NCBI GenBank assembly: GCA_021292165.1 | Contig: CM037879.1 | Coordinates: forward strand, 288,708,272-288,772,271 | Source of the DNA: Shinisaurus crocodilurus | Taxonomy: Eukaryota; Chordata; Lepidosauria; Squamata; Shinisauridae | Direction of reading: 5' to 3' | Length of the DNA stretch: 64,000 nucleotides | Part shown: positions 35,181 to 46,515 of the stretch, piece by piece | Layout: each line of letters starts with the position of its first letter | Numbering within the stretch: position 1 is the first letter of the stretch | The notes under the pieces: generated by a model | Databases searched by the model: none | What the model was told of the DNA's origin: nothing | What the model saw: only the letters and a program-made list of their open reading frames with translations | Translations under genes and position numbers: made by a program

Positions 35181-36048
35181 TTGTGTAGTAGAAGGCCATT
35201 GATGTCTGGATTGGAGACAGCAACAGAGACTGTAGTACAGGGGGAATATCTAGGTTGGATCTTGCTCCTGTTTGCAAGGCACTGATTTCACTCTGCAGGC
35301 TCCATTACTTCTGTAATGAAGCTACCTCCAACACTACTTTCAAAGGGTCTTAAGCGGAATGCTGCAAAAATAGAAGCCATTTGTGCTGGCACCTGGGCCA
35401 TCGCTTATTAATGAAGATTTCCTATGGTAGGAGAAGTGGACCGAAAACTACCTTCGCCAAGAGCAAATTCCTTCTGTTTTATGAAGTCCTTTCATCCTTC
35501 AGTGCATGTGCTTGACTCTCATTAAGTCTAATGGAAACGGATTGAGTGCACAGGGAGGGGAATTGGGCCGTCTGGTGGTAATGCTGTAGGGGGTGGTGGA
35601 ATTTAGCATTAGCTTCAGGTGAGAGTAAGCTAATAGGGCCAACATCTTTAATAGATCAGCATGGGGCAATGGACAGAGCTTAAGGCTTGGGTGTGGAAGG
35701 CCCTGGTTCACACCATGAAGGAAACTTTAGGGTGGCCCCAGATCCAATGCTACGGGGATAATCATTCTATTTTCTTTTTTTGGATTAAGGAGGTGGTTTC
35801 TATTATTAAGAGGCATAGATCTACATGACTCCTCAGTGGCCAATACCACTTTTTCAGCTCTTATAAAGAAAGGCTGCCTGGCCAGGCCATCTCCTAACTG
35901 ATTTTTCCATTACCAGAAGAGTCACTATTAATGCCCATTCTACCTTGCTGTTGCAAGGAAAACCAGTGAGTTGGTCGGCCTGTTTGGACCATCTTCAACT
36001 TCAACAACTGTCATTACCTGCTTAGGGACATTTAATATGCTCGCTATA

Positions 36049-36125
36049 AGAACATAAGAAGAGTCCTGTTGGATCAGACCACAGACCTATCTAGGGCAGC
36101 ATCCTGTTTCCACAGTGGCCAACCA
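36049..36125 (-). mobile_element. CR1 LINE terminal fragment (subfamily B)
   Basis: ataagaacataagaagagtc, ctgttggatcagaccacaga, cacagtggccaaccaaa. About 75 bp, well matched to the other subfamily B ends. Confidence 0.85.
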
Positions 36126-36589
36126 AATATTTATTATATTTATCAGATGCTTTATAAAACAAGTTTTCAAGGCAATGTTCTGAACTCTACATTTCCCCCC
36201 ATCTTCGTTTTTCCATCCCGTCTTCCTTTTGTGGCATATATATTAGATTGCAATCCATTTTGTCAGGAAGGGATCTCTCTATTTTATCATTATATGGTGC
36301 TCAGTGGAATTCCAAGTGCTTAATAAATACCATAATGCCACTGCTCTGCTTGCCAAGTGCAAAATGCTTCTTTAGCAGCTGCAGTGGATGTATAGAATTA
36401 GGCTGCCCAATGTGGCACGCCTGTCAATGCAATCTAAAATGGCCTTTTGGGGGATCCTCCTCGGGCGGAATATTTGAGAAATTTCAAAGGAATCCAGAAG
36501 AATTTTGACAAGGGTGGAGGCATGGCACCTCTGAAACTTGACTCATATTCAGCTTATTCACTCCTGCTTTAACCGTGCTTCTTGTCATG

Positions 36590-37012
36590 GCCAGTGTCAA
36601 GGATAAGTAGATAAGGCACAAGCCACAGGAACCCTAATAAGTGAATGAACACTCACACACCGAGGAATTGATTATATAGGTGTTGAATAAAAATAATTTA
36701 TATCCACAGGTTATGCAAATGCTTGTATATTGACTACTGTATTTTTTGATTGACAAACAATAATCCAAACAGTAAGTTAAACAATGTTTAGCATTTGTAT
36801 TTTTTAATAATTGTGTATTTTGGTGTGAATGTTGTTGTTCAGCATACAAGCATTTGCATAACCTGTGGATATAATTATTTTTATTCAACACCTATATAAT
36901 CAATTCCTCGGTTCGTGACTGTTCATTCACTTATTAGGGCTCCTGTGCCTTGTGCCTTATCTACTTGTCTGTTTGGAACTCTCTCCCTTTTTTCTTTGCC
37001 AGTGTCAAGGAT
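36590..37012. mobile_element. Foldback element with 124-bp inverted arms and 15-bp flanking direct repeat
   Basis: The left arm (36605-36728) and right arm (36844-36966) are inverted copies with few differences; outer ends aagtagataaggcacaag and cttgtgccttatctactt pair perfectly. A 115-bp AT-rich loop separates them. Right of the right arm come 31 bp ending in a T-rich cttttttcttt. The whole is flanked by the identical 15-mer gccagtgtcaaggat (36590-36604 and 36998-37012). No coding frame of note. The direct repeat is longer than expected for the common DNA-transposon superfamilies. Superfamily not recognised. Confidence 0.8.
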
Positions 37013-37015
37013 CTA

Positions 37016-37080
37016 GGTATGACCAGGCACCTGCCAAGGGCCCACGCCACAGCAGGGCCCCACTGATTTAAGCTTGCCTA
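37016..37080. repeat. Dispersed repeat fragment (inverted relative at 43965-44020)
   Basis: ctgccaagggcccacgccac and agcagggccccactga correspond to the reverse complement of gtcagtgggcccctgctggg and gtgggcccttggcagatgcc near 43975. Identity of the repeat not recognised. Confidence 0.55.
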
Positions 37081-37465
37081 GCTCTGCGTGAGATTATGCT
37101 TTTTCCTTGTTGTGCTTGCACTCTTTGAAACTGTGTAATGGTAGTTTGTATCTTTAAAAACCTCAGTGATCCAAAGCACTTGAGTTTAGTCACCATTCAA
37201 TTTAGCTAGGATTGCCATCTCATGTTGCTCCCCAGACTCCATTTTATTTTTATGTACCACGATGGTTTATTGTTGTTAATAACGTGATAGCTCAGAGCAC
37301 TCCCCTGGTCAAAAGGAAAGGCTGCAGTTAGAGAGATTTGTCTGAAAAGATGGATGAATTCTACTACAGGGGCTGCCTTGATGCATTGCCCCACTGTGAC
37401 TACCAAATGGATTTGACAATGTTCTTCCCTGGAAATGTGCTCGGGCTCATTCTGAGCTATCAGAA

Positions 37466-37610
37466 AAGCCTTTCCTAACCCCGTGCCCTCCTGATGTGCT
37501 GAACTACAACTCACATCGTTCCGAACCTGCATGGCTATTAGCCATGTTGACTAGGGATGATGGGAGTTGCAGTCCAATACAGCTGGATGGCGCCAGGTTG
37601 GGAAAGGCTA
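37466..37610. mobile_element. hAT MITE (cagccttcccc family) with degenerate TSD
   Basis: Inverted ends agcctttcctaaccccgtgc and gcgccaggttgggaaaggct, with core gatgggagttgcagtccaat. Flanks tatcagaa (37458-37465) and catcaaaa (37611-37618) agree at 6 of 8. Confidence 0.8.
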
Positions 37611-38456
37611 CATCAAAAGATTGTCAGCTTACATTCCTCCGCTGCTTCATAAGCCTTTCTTGAACCTTCCAAACCTTACCATTCCACTTTCTCCATTGCA
37701 CCTTGACCTCTGCTCTACCCATTATCAAGAACACTTCAGAAAGGTACTACTAGCAAAACATGAAATGTGTATTTTATCAACAATAAACAACAAACCACTA
37801 CTGGATAAAACCAGAAGCAAAAAGTAACAGTAAGAAAACACAAATAAATACAAAATTAATTCAACATAATGAATATTCACAAAATACAAAAATATGCATC
37901 TTCATCATACAGAGTGCAGGGAAAGCTATTGTCAAGGCAGACATGTTCTCGGAAAATTCAGAGTCTCTTCAGGGATTCAGAGTTTGAAGTGGGTTTGAAG
38001 AGAGGTCCGTCCGAAAATTCAAGACCTAAAGTTCAAAGTATGAAGTTACTCTGTCAGCCAGCTCAAACCTGGTTCAAAAAACGTTAACCAGAAGTCAGTA
38101 AACCAACATATTATAAAATATAGCCTTATACACATGATCAATCCTTGTCCCCTCTGCCCCTAATCAAATGTTGATTGTAAGCCTCCTGGGACGCTTTTGT
38201 GCTCTGCTCACCACCAATCATAAGCATTGGAGCCAGGTAAAAGAAGCCGTGGTTCTGTGCTGGAGAGTCAGTGTGGCATAGTGTTGATGAGAGAGACTAG
38301 AGTTGGTATCCCTGCTTGAAGCTCACTGGGCGGCCATGGATATGTTGCTGTTTCTTGTACTTGCTATGTTAAAGGGTCATTGTGAAGATACAATGGGCTG
38401 CGGGAACCCCAGATACGCCACCGCAAGCACCTTGGAGGAGGAAAGTTTGGATAAAC

Positions 38457-38817
38457 TCATAGTGCAGGGACGGGGAACCTCCAGCCCAAGGACCGAATAT
38501 GCCCATGGGGTTCCCCATTCAGCCCTCCAGCTGCTTCCCCAGGCTCCACCTTCTCTCCCAACAGGGAAAAGATCTGAACTATGATCAGCAGCTGATCAGA
38601 GATAAGAGCTTTTCTTAGCTACACAGTGAGAAAGGTAGCATGTGCCACTGTGCAGCAGGGAGAAAACTCTTATCTCCAGTCAGCAGCTGATAGGAGATTA
38701 GAGCTTTTCCCTGAAGGGGAGAGGGGCAGGGGCAGGTGGAGTATTCCCCCCAAGGCCTTTCCCAGATGGAAATTTGGCCCTTGGGCTGGAAAAAGGTTCC
38801 CCACTCCTGTCATAATG
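38457..38817. mobile_element. Non-autonomous hAT element, 345 bp, with 8-bp TSD
   Basis: Element 38465-38809 has ends cagggacggggaacct and aggttccccactcctg (inverted). Flanks tcatagtg (38457-38464) and tcataatg (38810-38817) agree at 7 of 8. Inside, cagcagctgat occurs twice (about 38587 and 38681). It shares its end type with the 58245 element. Confidence 0.87.
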
Positions 38818-40725
38818 GCTGCATGATGGAGTAGTAGCCACCTCTAGCAGCAGTATGAGAATTGTTTCCCTATAGTCCCATGCAGCTCCAGTAATGCCTG
38901 TAAGGGGCGGGGAAACCAGAGACTTCCAGTTCATAGTCCATTGCCTTTAACTGTTACCTTTATTCCAGCTGATCACAATGGCCCAAATTGGGTTGTGTAT
39001 GTGGATAGTCATCCTTCAGGCAAGATGTTGGACTTGAGGAATTATTAGGTTTCTTCTAGCCATAAGACTGATGGATGTGGTTGGAAAAACCGGAGGCTGA
39101 ATAGAGTGAACACTGCTAAAGTGGGGGTTGTTAAATCGGGGAACTTTGGGAGCACTCAATGGAGAAAGAATGGTTTATCTTTGCATGCAATGAAGTATTT
39201 GTCATCAGCTTGTTCTTAAAAGCAATATCTGTTCTGTAATAAGTGATAATACTGTAGCCCAATTCCCCAGCGTCTAGTTTTCCTCTGCAAATACTGTGCA
39301 TTCCTCCTTTTAGTACCTCCTCAATGAATGTGCCTTCTGTAGCAAATGATGTCTGGCGCATCCAGTAAGGTGGATGTTTTACGTTCATTATATTTATTAA
39401 GCTGCGTGCATGTTTAATTGTCAGTATCCTCTGACACTTCCAGAGTTTCAGTAACATTTCTTTTCAGCAAAGAAAAGGTGGGGCAGCGGGAGGCTGCAGG
39501 AGATGATGTAGGAATGCAATGAGAAAGGAGCTTTCATCAATTCAATCATTTTGTCAAATGCTGCTTTGTCTATTTGAAATGGGTGCTGTATTTTTGGTAA
39601 CAGAAAAAGCAAAATTGTGTTTTCATTGTACACAAAGGGAACCATTAGCACTTTGCTTCTTGGATGGGACATAGCTGTTATAGAATGCTTAGATCAGTGT
39701 TGGACTCAGTTGCAGCTGCCCAAGGGCCTTGAGATGACTTGCCAAAGACTATTTCATTCTCATAAAAAAGGAAGACACAAAATCCTAGGTATTCTGGGCT
39801 TGTAAATAACCTCTGAATCTTGATTGTTTATATATTATTATCCCAAGGAAACATCTTCTGCCTAGACTAGACAACCAAAGAGTTCTGCCTAGACAACCAA
39901 AGACAACCAAAAGGGTTTCAGCCCTGCACAGCAGCCTTCTGAATATATTGGGTCAATGGGGTTCTCTAGTTTAATCTCTACCCACCATAGATAACAGTTC
40001 CATTATTGTTTACATGGTTGAATAAGGAAAGGAGGATATTCCCTGCGTATGTATACAATTCAGAGATTGAAGTGAGTTCAAGCGCTTTATCCCAGGATAA
40101 CTGAAAGTGTGAACAGACTCTAGGCTAATACCTTTCTCTCTGGAATGGTTAGCTCTGAGTAGGAAGAGCTCCTGGTCCCATTCAAACATCATTTTCCATT
40201 CAGATTATGGCTTTTGAAAATACTCCTGTGGGTGCCTGAACATGTGAATCTCCTGTTGGAATGGGGTCGGATTCTGCCCCTTGTTAAAGATAGCCCGATG
40301 GGCTAGACAAAACCAGTTTCATGGGATGGTCACTCCTTGATTAATTAAAAAATGATCCCTGGCTGCTATAGCTATATGAAATTAATATTACAATGAATCA
40401 CATTTGCTGGGCAATAACAGGGTGAGAAAAGCCCACACAATTACATAGTCACATCCAGGTGGTTCTTGCATTCGGTCACATACTGCAGTAGTGTTGTATA
40501 TTGTTATGAAGAACCATGTGCCTCCCCTGGCAACAAGGAAGCTACTCCATTTTACAGAGTAGCCTCTCTGACTCAGTCAGAATCATGGCCAGGAAGAAGG
40601 GTCAAGCACATAAAAGAACATGGGAACATGCACATCTGCACCAAATGCATGCCCTGTGTGAATTGGGGGTGCATCCTAGAATACAGCCCAAAATGCGCTG
40701 CTCCTAGGCAATAGGTATCAAAGAA

Positions 40726-42225
40726 TCATAGATTTGGAATGGGCCATTTAGGCCACCGAGACCAACTCCCTGCTCAGCGCAGGAATCCAGTTTAGAGCAT
40801 CCCTGACAGATGGCTGTTCAGTCTCTGCTTGAATATCTCCAGTGTTGGAGAGCCCACCACCTCCCTAGGCAGTTGCTTCCACTGTCTGACTGTTACGAGG
40901 TTTTTCCTGATGTTCACCCGAAATTTGCCTTCCTGTAACTTAAGGCCGTTATTTTATGTCCTACACTCTTGGATAGTAGAGAACAGGTTGTGGCCCTCTT
41001 CTGTGTAACAACCCTTTAGATACTTGAAAATTGCTATCATATCCCCCCTCAGTCTTCTCAAGGCTAAGCATATCCAATTCTTCCAATCGTTCCTTGTAGG
41101 ACTTAGTATCTAGTACCCTGATAATCTTTGTTGCCCTTCTCTGAACGCGTTCCATTTTATCGGAATCCTTCTTAAAGTGTGATGTCTGGAAATAGATATA
41201 GTAGTCAAGGTGAGGTTTGACCAGCACAGAGTAGAGTGGAACTATTACTTCCCTTTATTTAGAGACTACACTTCGATTGATGCAACCTAAAATTGCATTT
41301 GCCTTTTTTGCAGCCATATCATACTGCTGATTCATATTCAGCTTGTGATCGACTACAACTCCAAGATCATTTTCACATGTACTGCATTTTCCTAAATGAA
41401 GAACTTTGTACTTGTCTCTGCTGAATATCATTTTGTTATTTTCTGCACAGTCTTCTCATTTTAAATTCTGTTTCTCTCTTCTAAAGGTATTAGCTATTCC
41501 ACCCAATTTTGTGTCATCTGCAAATCTGATAAGCATTCCCCCCCCCCACCTCTTCCTCCAAGTCATTAATAAAAGAGGGCAGGGCACAGGACTGAACCAT
41601 TCAGCACCCCATTCAATACCATCCTCCAGTTTGATGAGGAGCCATGGACGAGCACTCTTTGGGTACGGTTCTCCAGCCAGCTTTGGATCCACCTAGTCGC
41701 AGTGCCATCCTGCCCACACTTAACTAGCTTGCTGATCGGGAAGTCATGGGGCACTTTGTCAAATGCCTTGCTGAAGTCAAGATATATTATGTCCACAGCA
41801 TTTCCACAATCTACTAAGGAAGTTAACCAATCAAAAAAGGATTAGTCTGGCAGGACTTGTTCTTGAGAAATCCATGCTGGCTTGCAGTGATCACTGCATT
41901 AGTGCCAAGGTGCCTACAGATGGAGCACTTTATAATCTGCTCTAGAGTCTTGTCAGGTATTGATGTCAGACTGACTGGTCTGTAATTTACCAGAACTTCC
42001 TTTTTGAAGACAGGGACAACAGTTGTCCTCCTCCTGTCTGTTGGTCACATATGCGAGATGAGACACAGATCCTGTTCTGGGAGAAGACTGACTGAACCAA
42101 AATAGGAGTTTGAGCTGTTCCACCTTTTCTTTGTCACCTGTCAGCATTTGCCATCTTCGCTGAGCAGCTGGTCTATCATTACTGTTGTCCTCCTTTTACT
42201 TTGAGCACATCTGAAAAAGCCCTTT
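40726..42225 (-). mobile_element. CR1 LINE (subfamily A), about 1.5 kb with reverse-transcriptase motifs
   Basis: Longest LINE relic in the window. Minus-strand frames show the palm block IIYLDFSKAFDKVPHDFPIS (41796 side), then WLENRTQRVLVHG and a GSVL-type motif, then in another frame RFADDTKLGG (active-site box with DD), and the C-terminus with [17 protein letters not shown] (41227-40961). The 3' UTR ends at the reversed ctatgattct terminus near 40726. Frames 41796-41566, 41692-41456 and 41227-40961 are separate, so several frameshifts or stops make it inactive. The left end near 42225 is approximate. Confidence 0.92.
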
Positions 42226-42635
42226 ATGTTAGGGAGAAACGGCAGTGTTTCTGGGAAACTTGTCTGCTCTCATTGAAGAATGTCTGATAAAGATTCCAAG
42301 GAACTCCAGGACTTGCTGCAACACAGTCTGAACACCAGTGGCCTGTGTATGAACATTGAATCCTTCCCAATTGTATCATGATCAGGCTGGCAGCTCCATC
42401 AACTCCTTTGTGCAGGGGTGGAGGTGGAATTACATTATTGGAATTTAGCAAAATTGCATTTTTAAACATCTCTTGGATAAGAGATGTCACAACCAAAAGC
42501 AAAATCAGACTTATATTTTGCAAAAGCTTATCATCGTCTATTGGTTTCTGTATCAATACTCGTCTTATCTGTATTACAGTCTGGCTATAAAGTTGGGAGT
42601 TAAAATGAGTTAAGTTTTAGAAAACAATAAGCATA

Positions 42636-42660
42636 CATATATATATATATATATATATAT
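42636..42660. repeat. (AT)n microsatellite
   Basis: About 12 AT units. Confidence 0.95.
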
Positions 42661-43964
42661 CCAGTGACTTGTCATTTGCACAAAAAATAAAGGAAAAGGA
42701 CTTGATTTTACCTAAAGTGCTTTTCCGTCTAAAGGGACCACTTAATTGTAGTCACAAATCACCTTGAATGCTTTTCTAGAAAGATAAAACAAGTTAAATT
42801 TGTATATCACTCGGCAAGTGTTCGCTTCTGAATTGGATATGAGATGGAGATTTTAGCTTTTCCCTCTGCATCTTTAGGGCTCCCGCCAGATCTTTTTCTT
42901 CTGTTCAGAAATTTCATAGCAGCCTGGGAACAGGCGAGCTGATTTCCCCCCTTCTAGCTTCATTAGGGTTTTGGACTTTTCCCCCTGGGGCATCATCTGG
43001 GGCCACGGTCCAGCAACCCAGAGATGTACCTTGCTTTGCATTTTGATTTGCAGAAATCTCCTTAGCATTTTACAAGAATGAGCACTGCGGTTGTTATGTT
43101 AAATAAGTGTAATTACCATGCGTTAAGGGAATTTTCCATCCTTGACTTGCCACATGACTTGCTCTCTCATACTGCGAAAATACACCCCACAGTGCTTTTT
43201 CCCCTTTTCTTTTTTTACCTTTATGGGTTTTTCCTCCATTTTCCCCAGCCCGCACGAGATGGTTTCAATTGGGACTGCTGAGAATGGAGTCTGATTCCCT
43301 TGGAAATTTACATCTGGATGGTTCTCTTCTTGATGAAATCGTTTAATGAAAATTACCTGCCCAGGCCTGGATTACGTTGGACCCCTTGGGCCATACGTGG
43401 AGCGTCAGCCATGTCAGCCATTTCTTGAGGCCCTGCCAGTTATTCGATCAGCACCTTAGTTTTTGTGGCCTTCCTGCTTCAAGGCAAGGGTGGCTGCTAT
43501 GATGCCTTGGTGATCCTGTATTTCAAAGAAAGCCTTACTGCGTGATTGTGCCAGTTTTGGTTCAAACGTCGCACAGATTCTTTCATCATCTCAGTATTTG
43601 CATTTTAAAATTAGAATCAGCCCAGTCAGGCTGTGAGTTTAAGCAGAGCAAGGGTGCATAGGAAAAGGCTTCTTACCACTTTCCAGTCTGGAAGTGCTGG
43701 CTCCAGATTTCTGAGGATCCTTGGGGGCCCCTCCCTCAGTGAGTCTACCGTCTCACCTCCATTGTCACCAGCTGCTCTTGCTCTTCCTCCTCTTCCTCAT
43801 CACCCCTACCATTTGCTTGCTTGACAGGCAGAGAGCCAGGAGGAAAGTGGGCCAGCGGCCTCTCCTGCTCCCCCTTCTTCTCACCACCACCATTGACTGG
43901 GCCGGAGCAAGAGGCATGTGAATGAGCAGGTTGCAGTGGCGAAGAGGAGGAGCAACTCCAGGGG

Positions 43965-44020
43965 GCTCTTGTCAGTGGGCCCCTGCTGGGTTGTGGGCCC
44001 TTGGCAGATGCCCCATCATG
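43965..44020. repeat. Dispersed repeat fragment (inverted relative at 37016-37080)
   Basis: gtcagtgggcccctgctggg and cccttggcagatgcccc; see the matching entry at 37016. Confidence 0.55.
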
Positions 44021-44437
44021 CCTACACTTGACCTATCCATGGTTGTGCTGTCTGGCCATCTTTCAGCTCAAAATGGCTTCCCTGCACTGGTTTTTTTCAC
44101 CCATGGAAGAGAGAAAGATACATGGGCTCCCTGTATTTTCCCCATATATTTCCCTTTGCAGGTGAAAGGGAAAGTTGACTGGGGAGGGCAATTTTGAGGA
44201 GAAAAACAACCAAATGGGAAAAGGTTATGCATCTGCTTTCCCACATGCTCAGACTCATAGCCTGCCCAGGCTGGGGTTTTTTTTTGGGTGGTGGTGGTGG
44301 TTTTTAAATTCAGCGAAATAAACCATGGATCTCCACAGTATCATTAGTGGAATGGTCAGAGTTGCTGCTATCTTTGGGTTTTGTAGACAGTGCCTCACAA
44401 AATGGTCAAGGCATGGTTGACAGAAGCCCAGGGCTTG

Positions 44438-44590
44438 CTCTGGAGCAGGGTAGGCAACCTGGTGCCCCCCCCCGATGACTTGGACTACGACTCCCATCAG
44501 CCCCAGCCAACATAGCCAATGGCCAGGCATTGTGGGAGCTGTAGGCCAAATCATCTGGAGGGCCCCAGATTGCCTACCCCTGCTCTGGAG
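44438..44590. mobile_element. hAT MITE with perfect 8-bp TSD, close to the EXOC4 exon
   Basis: Element 44446-44582 has ends cagggtaggcaacctggtgc and ccagattgcctacccctg. It is flanked by exact duplications ctctggag (44438-44445 and 44583-44590). Core gactcccatcagccccagcc. Lies about 290 bp upstream of the exon acceptor. Confidence 0.93.
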
Positions 44591-44854
44591 CTTTGATCTT
44601 CATTGTACAGAGTGCTTCAGTAGTCAGGAGGGCCTAAATGCAGGGTAATCATTACTTGAATAGGAGCTGCTGTGTTCTGGAACAGGTGATATGCACACTT
44701 ACGATAAAAGGATAACTATTAATTCTAGTAGGAGCTCATTCCTGAACAACAGGGTAGCATGCAAACACTATTGATTCCCTCCCACTCCCCCCCCCCAGAA
44801 ATCACTGGCTCAAATCTATTTCCATTTGACTTGGCCAACATAGTAATGATGAGC

Positions 44855-44879
44855 CTTCTCCTCTTCTAATGTGTTTCAG
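44855..44879 (+). other. EXOC4: Splice acceptor of the EXOC4 exon
   Basis: A pyrimidine-rich run (cttctcctcttctaatg) leads into tgtttcag, with the AG at 44878-44879 directly before the conserved reading frame. A ctaat in the tract could serve as branch point, which is inference. The acceptor falls inside a codon: the first exon base is the third base of a split codon, so the upstream intron is phase 2. Confidence 0.88.
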
Positions 44880-45099
44880 ATTTATTCAAGAGATTGAGCA
44901 TGCTTTGGGACTCAGCCCAACGAAGCAGTGCCCGCTCCGGGAATTCCTCACCATGTATATCAAGAACATCTTTCTTAACCAAGTCCTGGGAGAAATCAAC
45001 AAGGAAATAGAAGGGGTCACCAAGATAACCGACCCGCTGAAGATACTGGCCAATGCAGACACCATGAAGATGCTAGGTGTGCAGAGGCCTCTGTTGCAG
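44880..45099 (+). CDS. EXOC4: EXOC4 (SEC8) internal coding exon, exocyst complex component 4
   Basis: EXOC4/SEC8 is a subunit of the octameric exocyst, the complex that tethers secretory vesicles to the plasma membrane before SNARE-mediated fusion. The exon is 220 bp: one base completing a split codon, then 73 full codons. The peptide starts [16 protein letters not shown], passes through [27 protein letters not shown] and [10 protein letters not shown], and ends GVQRPLLQ. I recognise it as the conserved helical middle of vertebrate SEC8. From memory it differs from mammals at only a few positions (for example G where A is usual after NQVL, and I for T after GVTK). It has a proper acceptor and a CAG|GTAACA donor, and no stop or frameshift. 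The frame stays open into the intron to 45240, but that tail is non-conserved and lies past the donor. The rest of the roughly 970-residue protein is outside this window. No signal peptide or membrane segment is expected or seen. Confidence 0.95.
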
Positions 45100-45105
45100 G
45101 TAACA
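45100..45105 (+). other. EXOC4: Splice donor of the EXOC4 exon
   Basis: The exon ends ctgttgcag and the intron begins gtaaca. The GT is canonical, position +3 is A, and conservation of the reading frame stops exactly here. The downstream intron is phase 0. Confidence 0.88.
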
Positions 45106-45499
45106 GTGCTGAGCAGTACACTTCTGAAAGGGGCTTTGGTGAATTCTATGGGGATGGGCACCCCACAGCTGTGGAAGAAACAGCAGGGACACCTTACCAT
45201 GTATCATCTTTGGATGGCTTTGACTGTACAGGTGGTCTAGGCTGAGTCTGTATGCCTACCAGGCAGTAATTCCTATTCATATGGTGGTGGTGGTAAAGAC
45301 AGCATCTCCTCCTTCTACCCTGCACCTAATTTAGTATGTGATGAGGGTCATACATGGGTAATGCTGATTTGTACAGTCTTTCCCTGCTTTGTTTGAAGGG
45401 GAAGATTTCTGTGAATCAGGCCTGGACAAGACCTCCATGTGAGTTTCTGCATCGCATGTTATGTTACATGCACAGTGGAAGTGGACAGTGTCCATGAAT

Positions 45500-45585
45500 A
45501 AATCAATCTGATAGTCTTTAAGGTGCCACAAGACTCTTTGTTGTTTTTGCTGCTACAGACTAACATGGCTACCCCTCTGGGAAAT
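45500..45585 (+). repeat. Sauropsid-type interspersed repeat fragment
   Basis: tagtctttaaggtgccacaa, gactctttgttgtttttgct, cagactaacatggctacccc: a sequence I associate with a repeat common in reptile genomes; class not certain. Confidence 0.5.
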
Positions 45586-46018
45586 GTCACATTAGGTACA
45601 TGTGCACATTGGCTACATGGGTGGTGTAGTCAAGAGGGCACCATAGATATCACAATGTGACATTGTCCATTTAGAGTTTTGTAGGTCAAAGCCAACCTAC
45701 ATTTATAGTATTTATTTTTTTTAAGAGGAAGACCTACTCCAACTCTGACATGCTATCACTTTCTCAGCCTAAGCCAGCTGGCACATGGTCAGTGGAAATC
45801 ACATGCCATTTCTGACTCTTTCCAAGCACAAGTTTCAGTAAACCAATTCTCCTTTTAATTAATTGTCTCTTATTACGACAGTTGACCATAAAAACAAAGC
45901 CAGTGTGTGATTATTATTATTATTTTGCATTTTCATTTTCTAGCAGATATTTTTTTTTAAAAAAATGGCTTACTTGTACAGAAGGCAAGTGTTTCAAGAA
46001 AAACGCTTGCCTCCTGCC

Positions 46019-46117
46019 AGCCTTCCCCACCCTTGTGAACATTGGCCATGTTGGCTGGGACAGATGGGAGTTGAAGTCCAAAACATCAGGTTGGCACCAG
46101 GTTGAGGGAAGGCTAGT
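46019..46117. mobile_element. hAT MITE (cagccttcccc family)
   Basis: Ends cagccttccccacccttgtg and gcaccaggttgagggaaggc are inverted; core agatgggagttgaagtccaa. An internal deletion shortens the left arm. Confidence 0.78.
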
Positions 46118-46380
46118 GTATAGGTTTTCAACCTGGCTAGAGCCTCTTGTCAAAAACGGGGAGCTTGTCTTTCTGGGAATTCTCCCGGTGACTTCTCCCC
46201 ATGTAGCTGGTTCTGGCATGACTTACATTTTAAAGCTACAAAAGAAAATGGTTTTTTTGGGTACGTGCCAAGTCAAGTTTCCAAAAGGATTTCTTGGCAT
46301 GCAGCTGGAGAGAAAATTCACATGTAAATGGAAAGTGGATATATGCAGTAGAATGGTTTTTGTTCAAGATTATCTTAGCT

Positions 46381-46515
46381 CAGTGTTCTCCAACCTTAGG
46401 TCCCCAGATGTTTTTGGCCTACAACTCCCAGCATGCCCCATCTAGCTATGCTGGCTGGGGCATGCTGGGAGTTGTAGGCCAAAAACATCTGGGGACCCAA
46501 GGTTGGAGAGCACTG
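46381..46515. mobile_element. Near-perfect palindromic hAT MITE
   Basis: Arms cagtgttctccaaccttagg and cccaaggttggagagcactg, sister of 23981-24115. Flanks tcttagct and atctatct share only a degenerate pattern, so a clean TSD is not shown here. Confidence 0.88.

Larger units (their letters stand above)
1..44879 (+). other. EXOC4: EXOC4 intron upstream of the visible exon (5' end outside window)
   Basis: Intronic by inference, because the only recognisable cellular exon begins at 44880 and no other exon-like segment with splice sites and a conserved protein was found before it. The stretch is full of interspersed repeats, listed separately. Parts where I recognise nothing specific include about 1-396, 421-1590, 3120-3790, 6666-7050, 14440-17020, 20330-21530, 22330-23150, 30000-31000, 31850-33480, 33760-35030, 38810-40720 and 42670-44440. 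A small exon of weakly conserved sequence could have been missed, and an unrelated nested gene cannot be fully excluded. Confidence 0.7.

Noticed and set aside
45100..45240. Extension of the EXOC4 frame to 45240
   Set aside because: Sequence after the GT donor loses all resemblance to EXOC4, so it is intron read-through.
45882..46445. 187-codon open frame downstream of the EXOC4 exon
   Set aside because: It crosses two hAT MITEs and shows no exon boundaries or family features; the next EXOC4 exon should have conserved sequence that is absent here.
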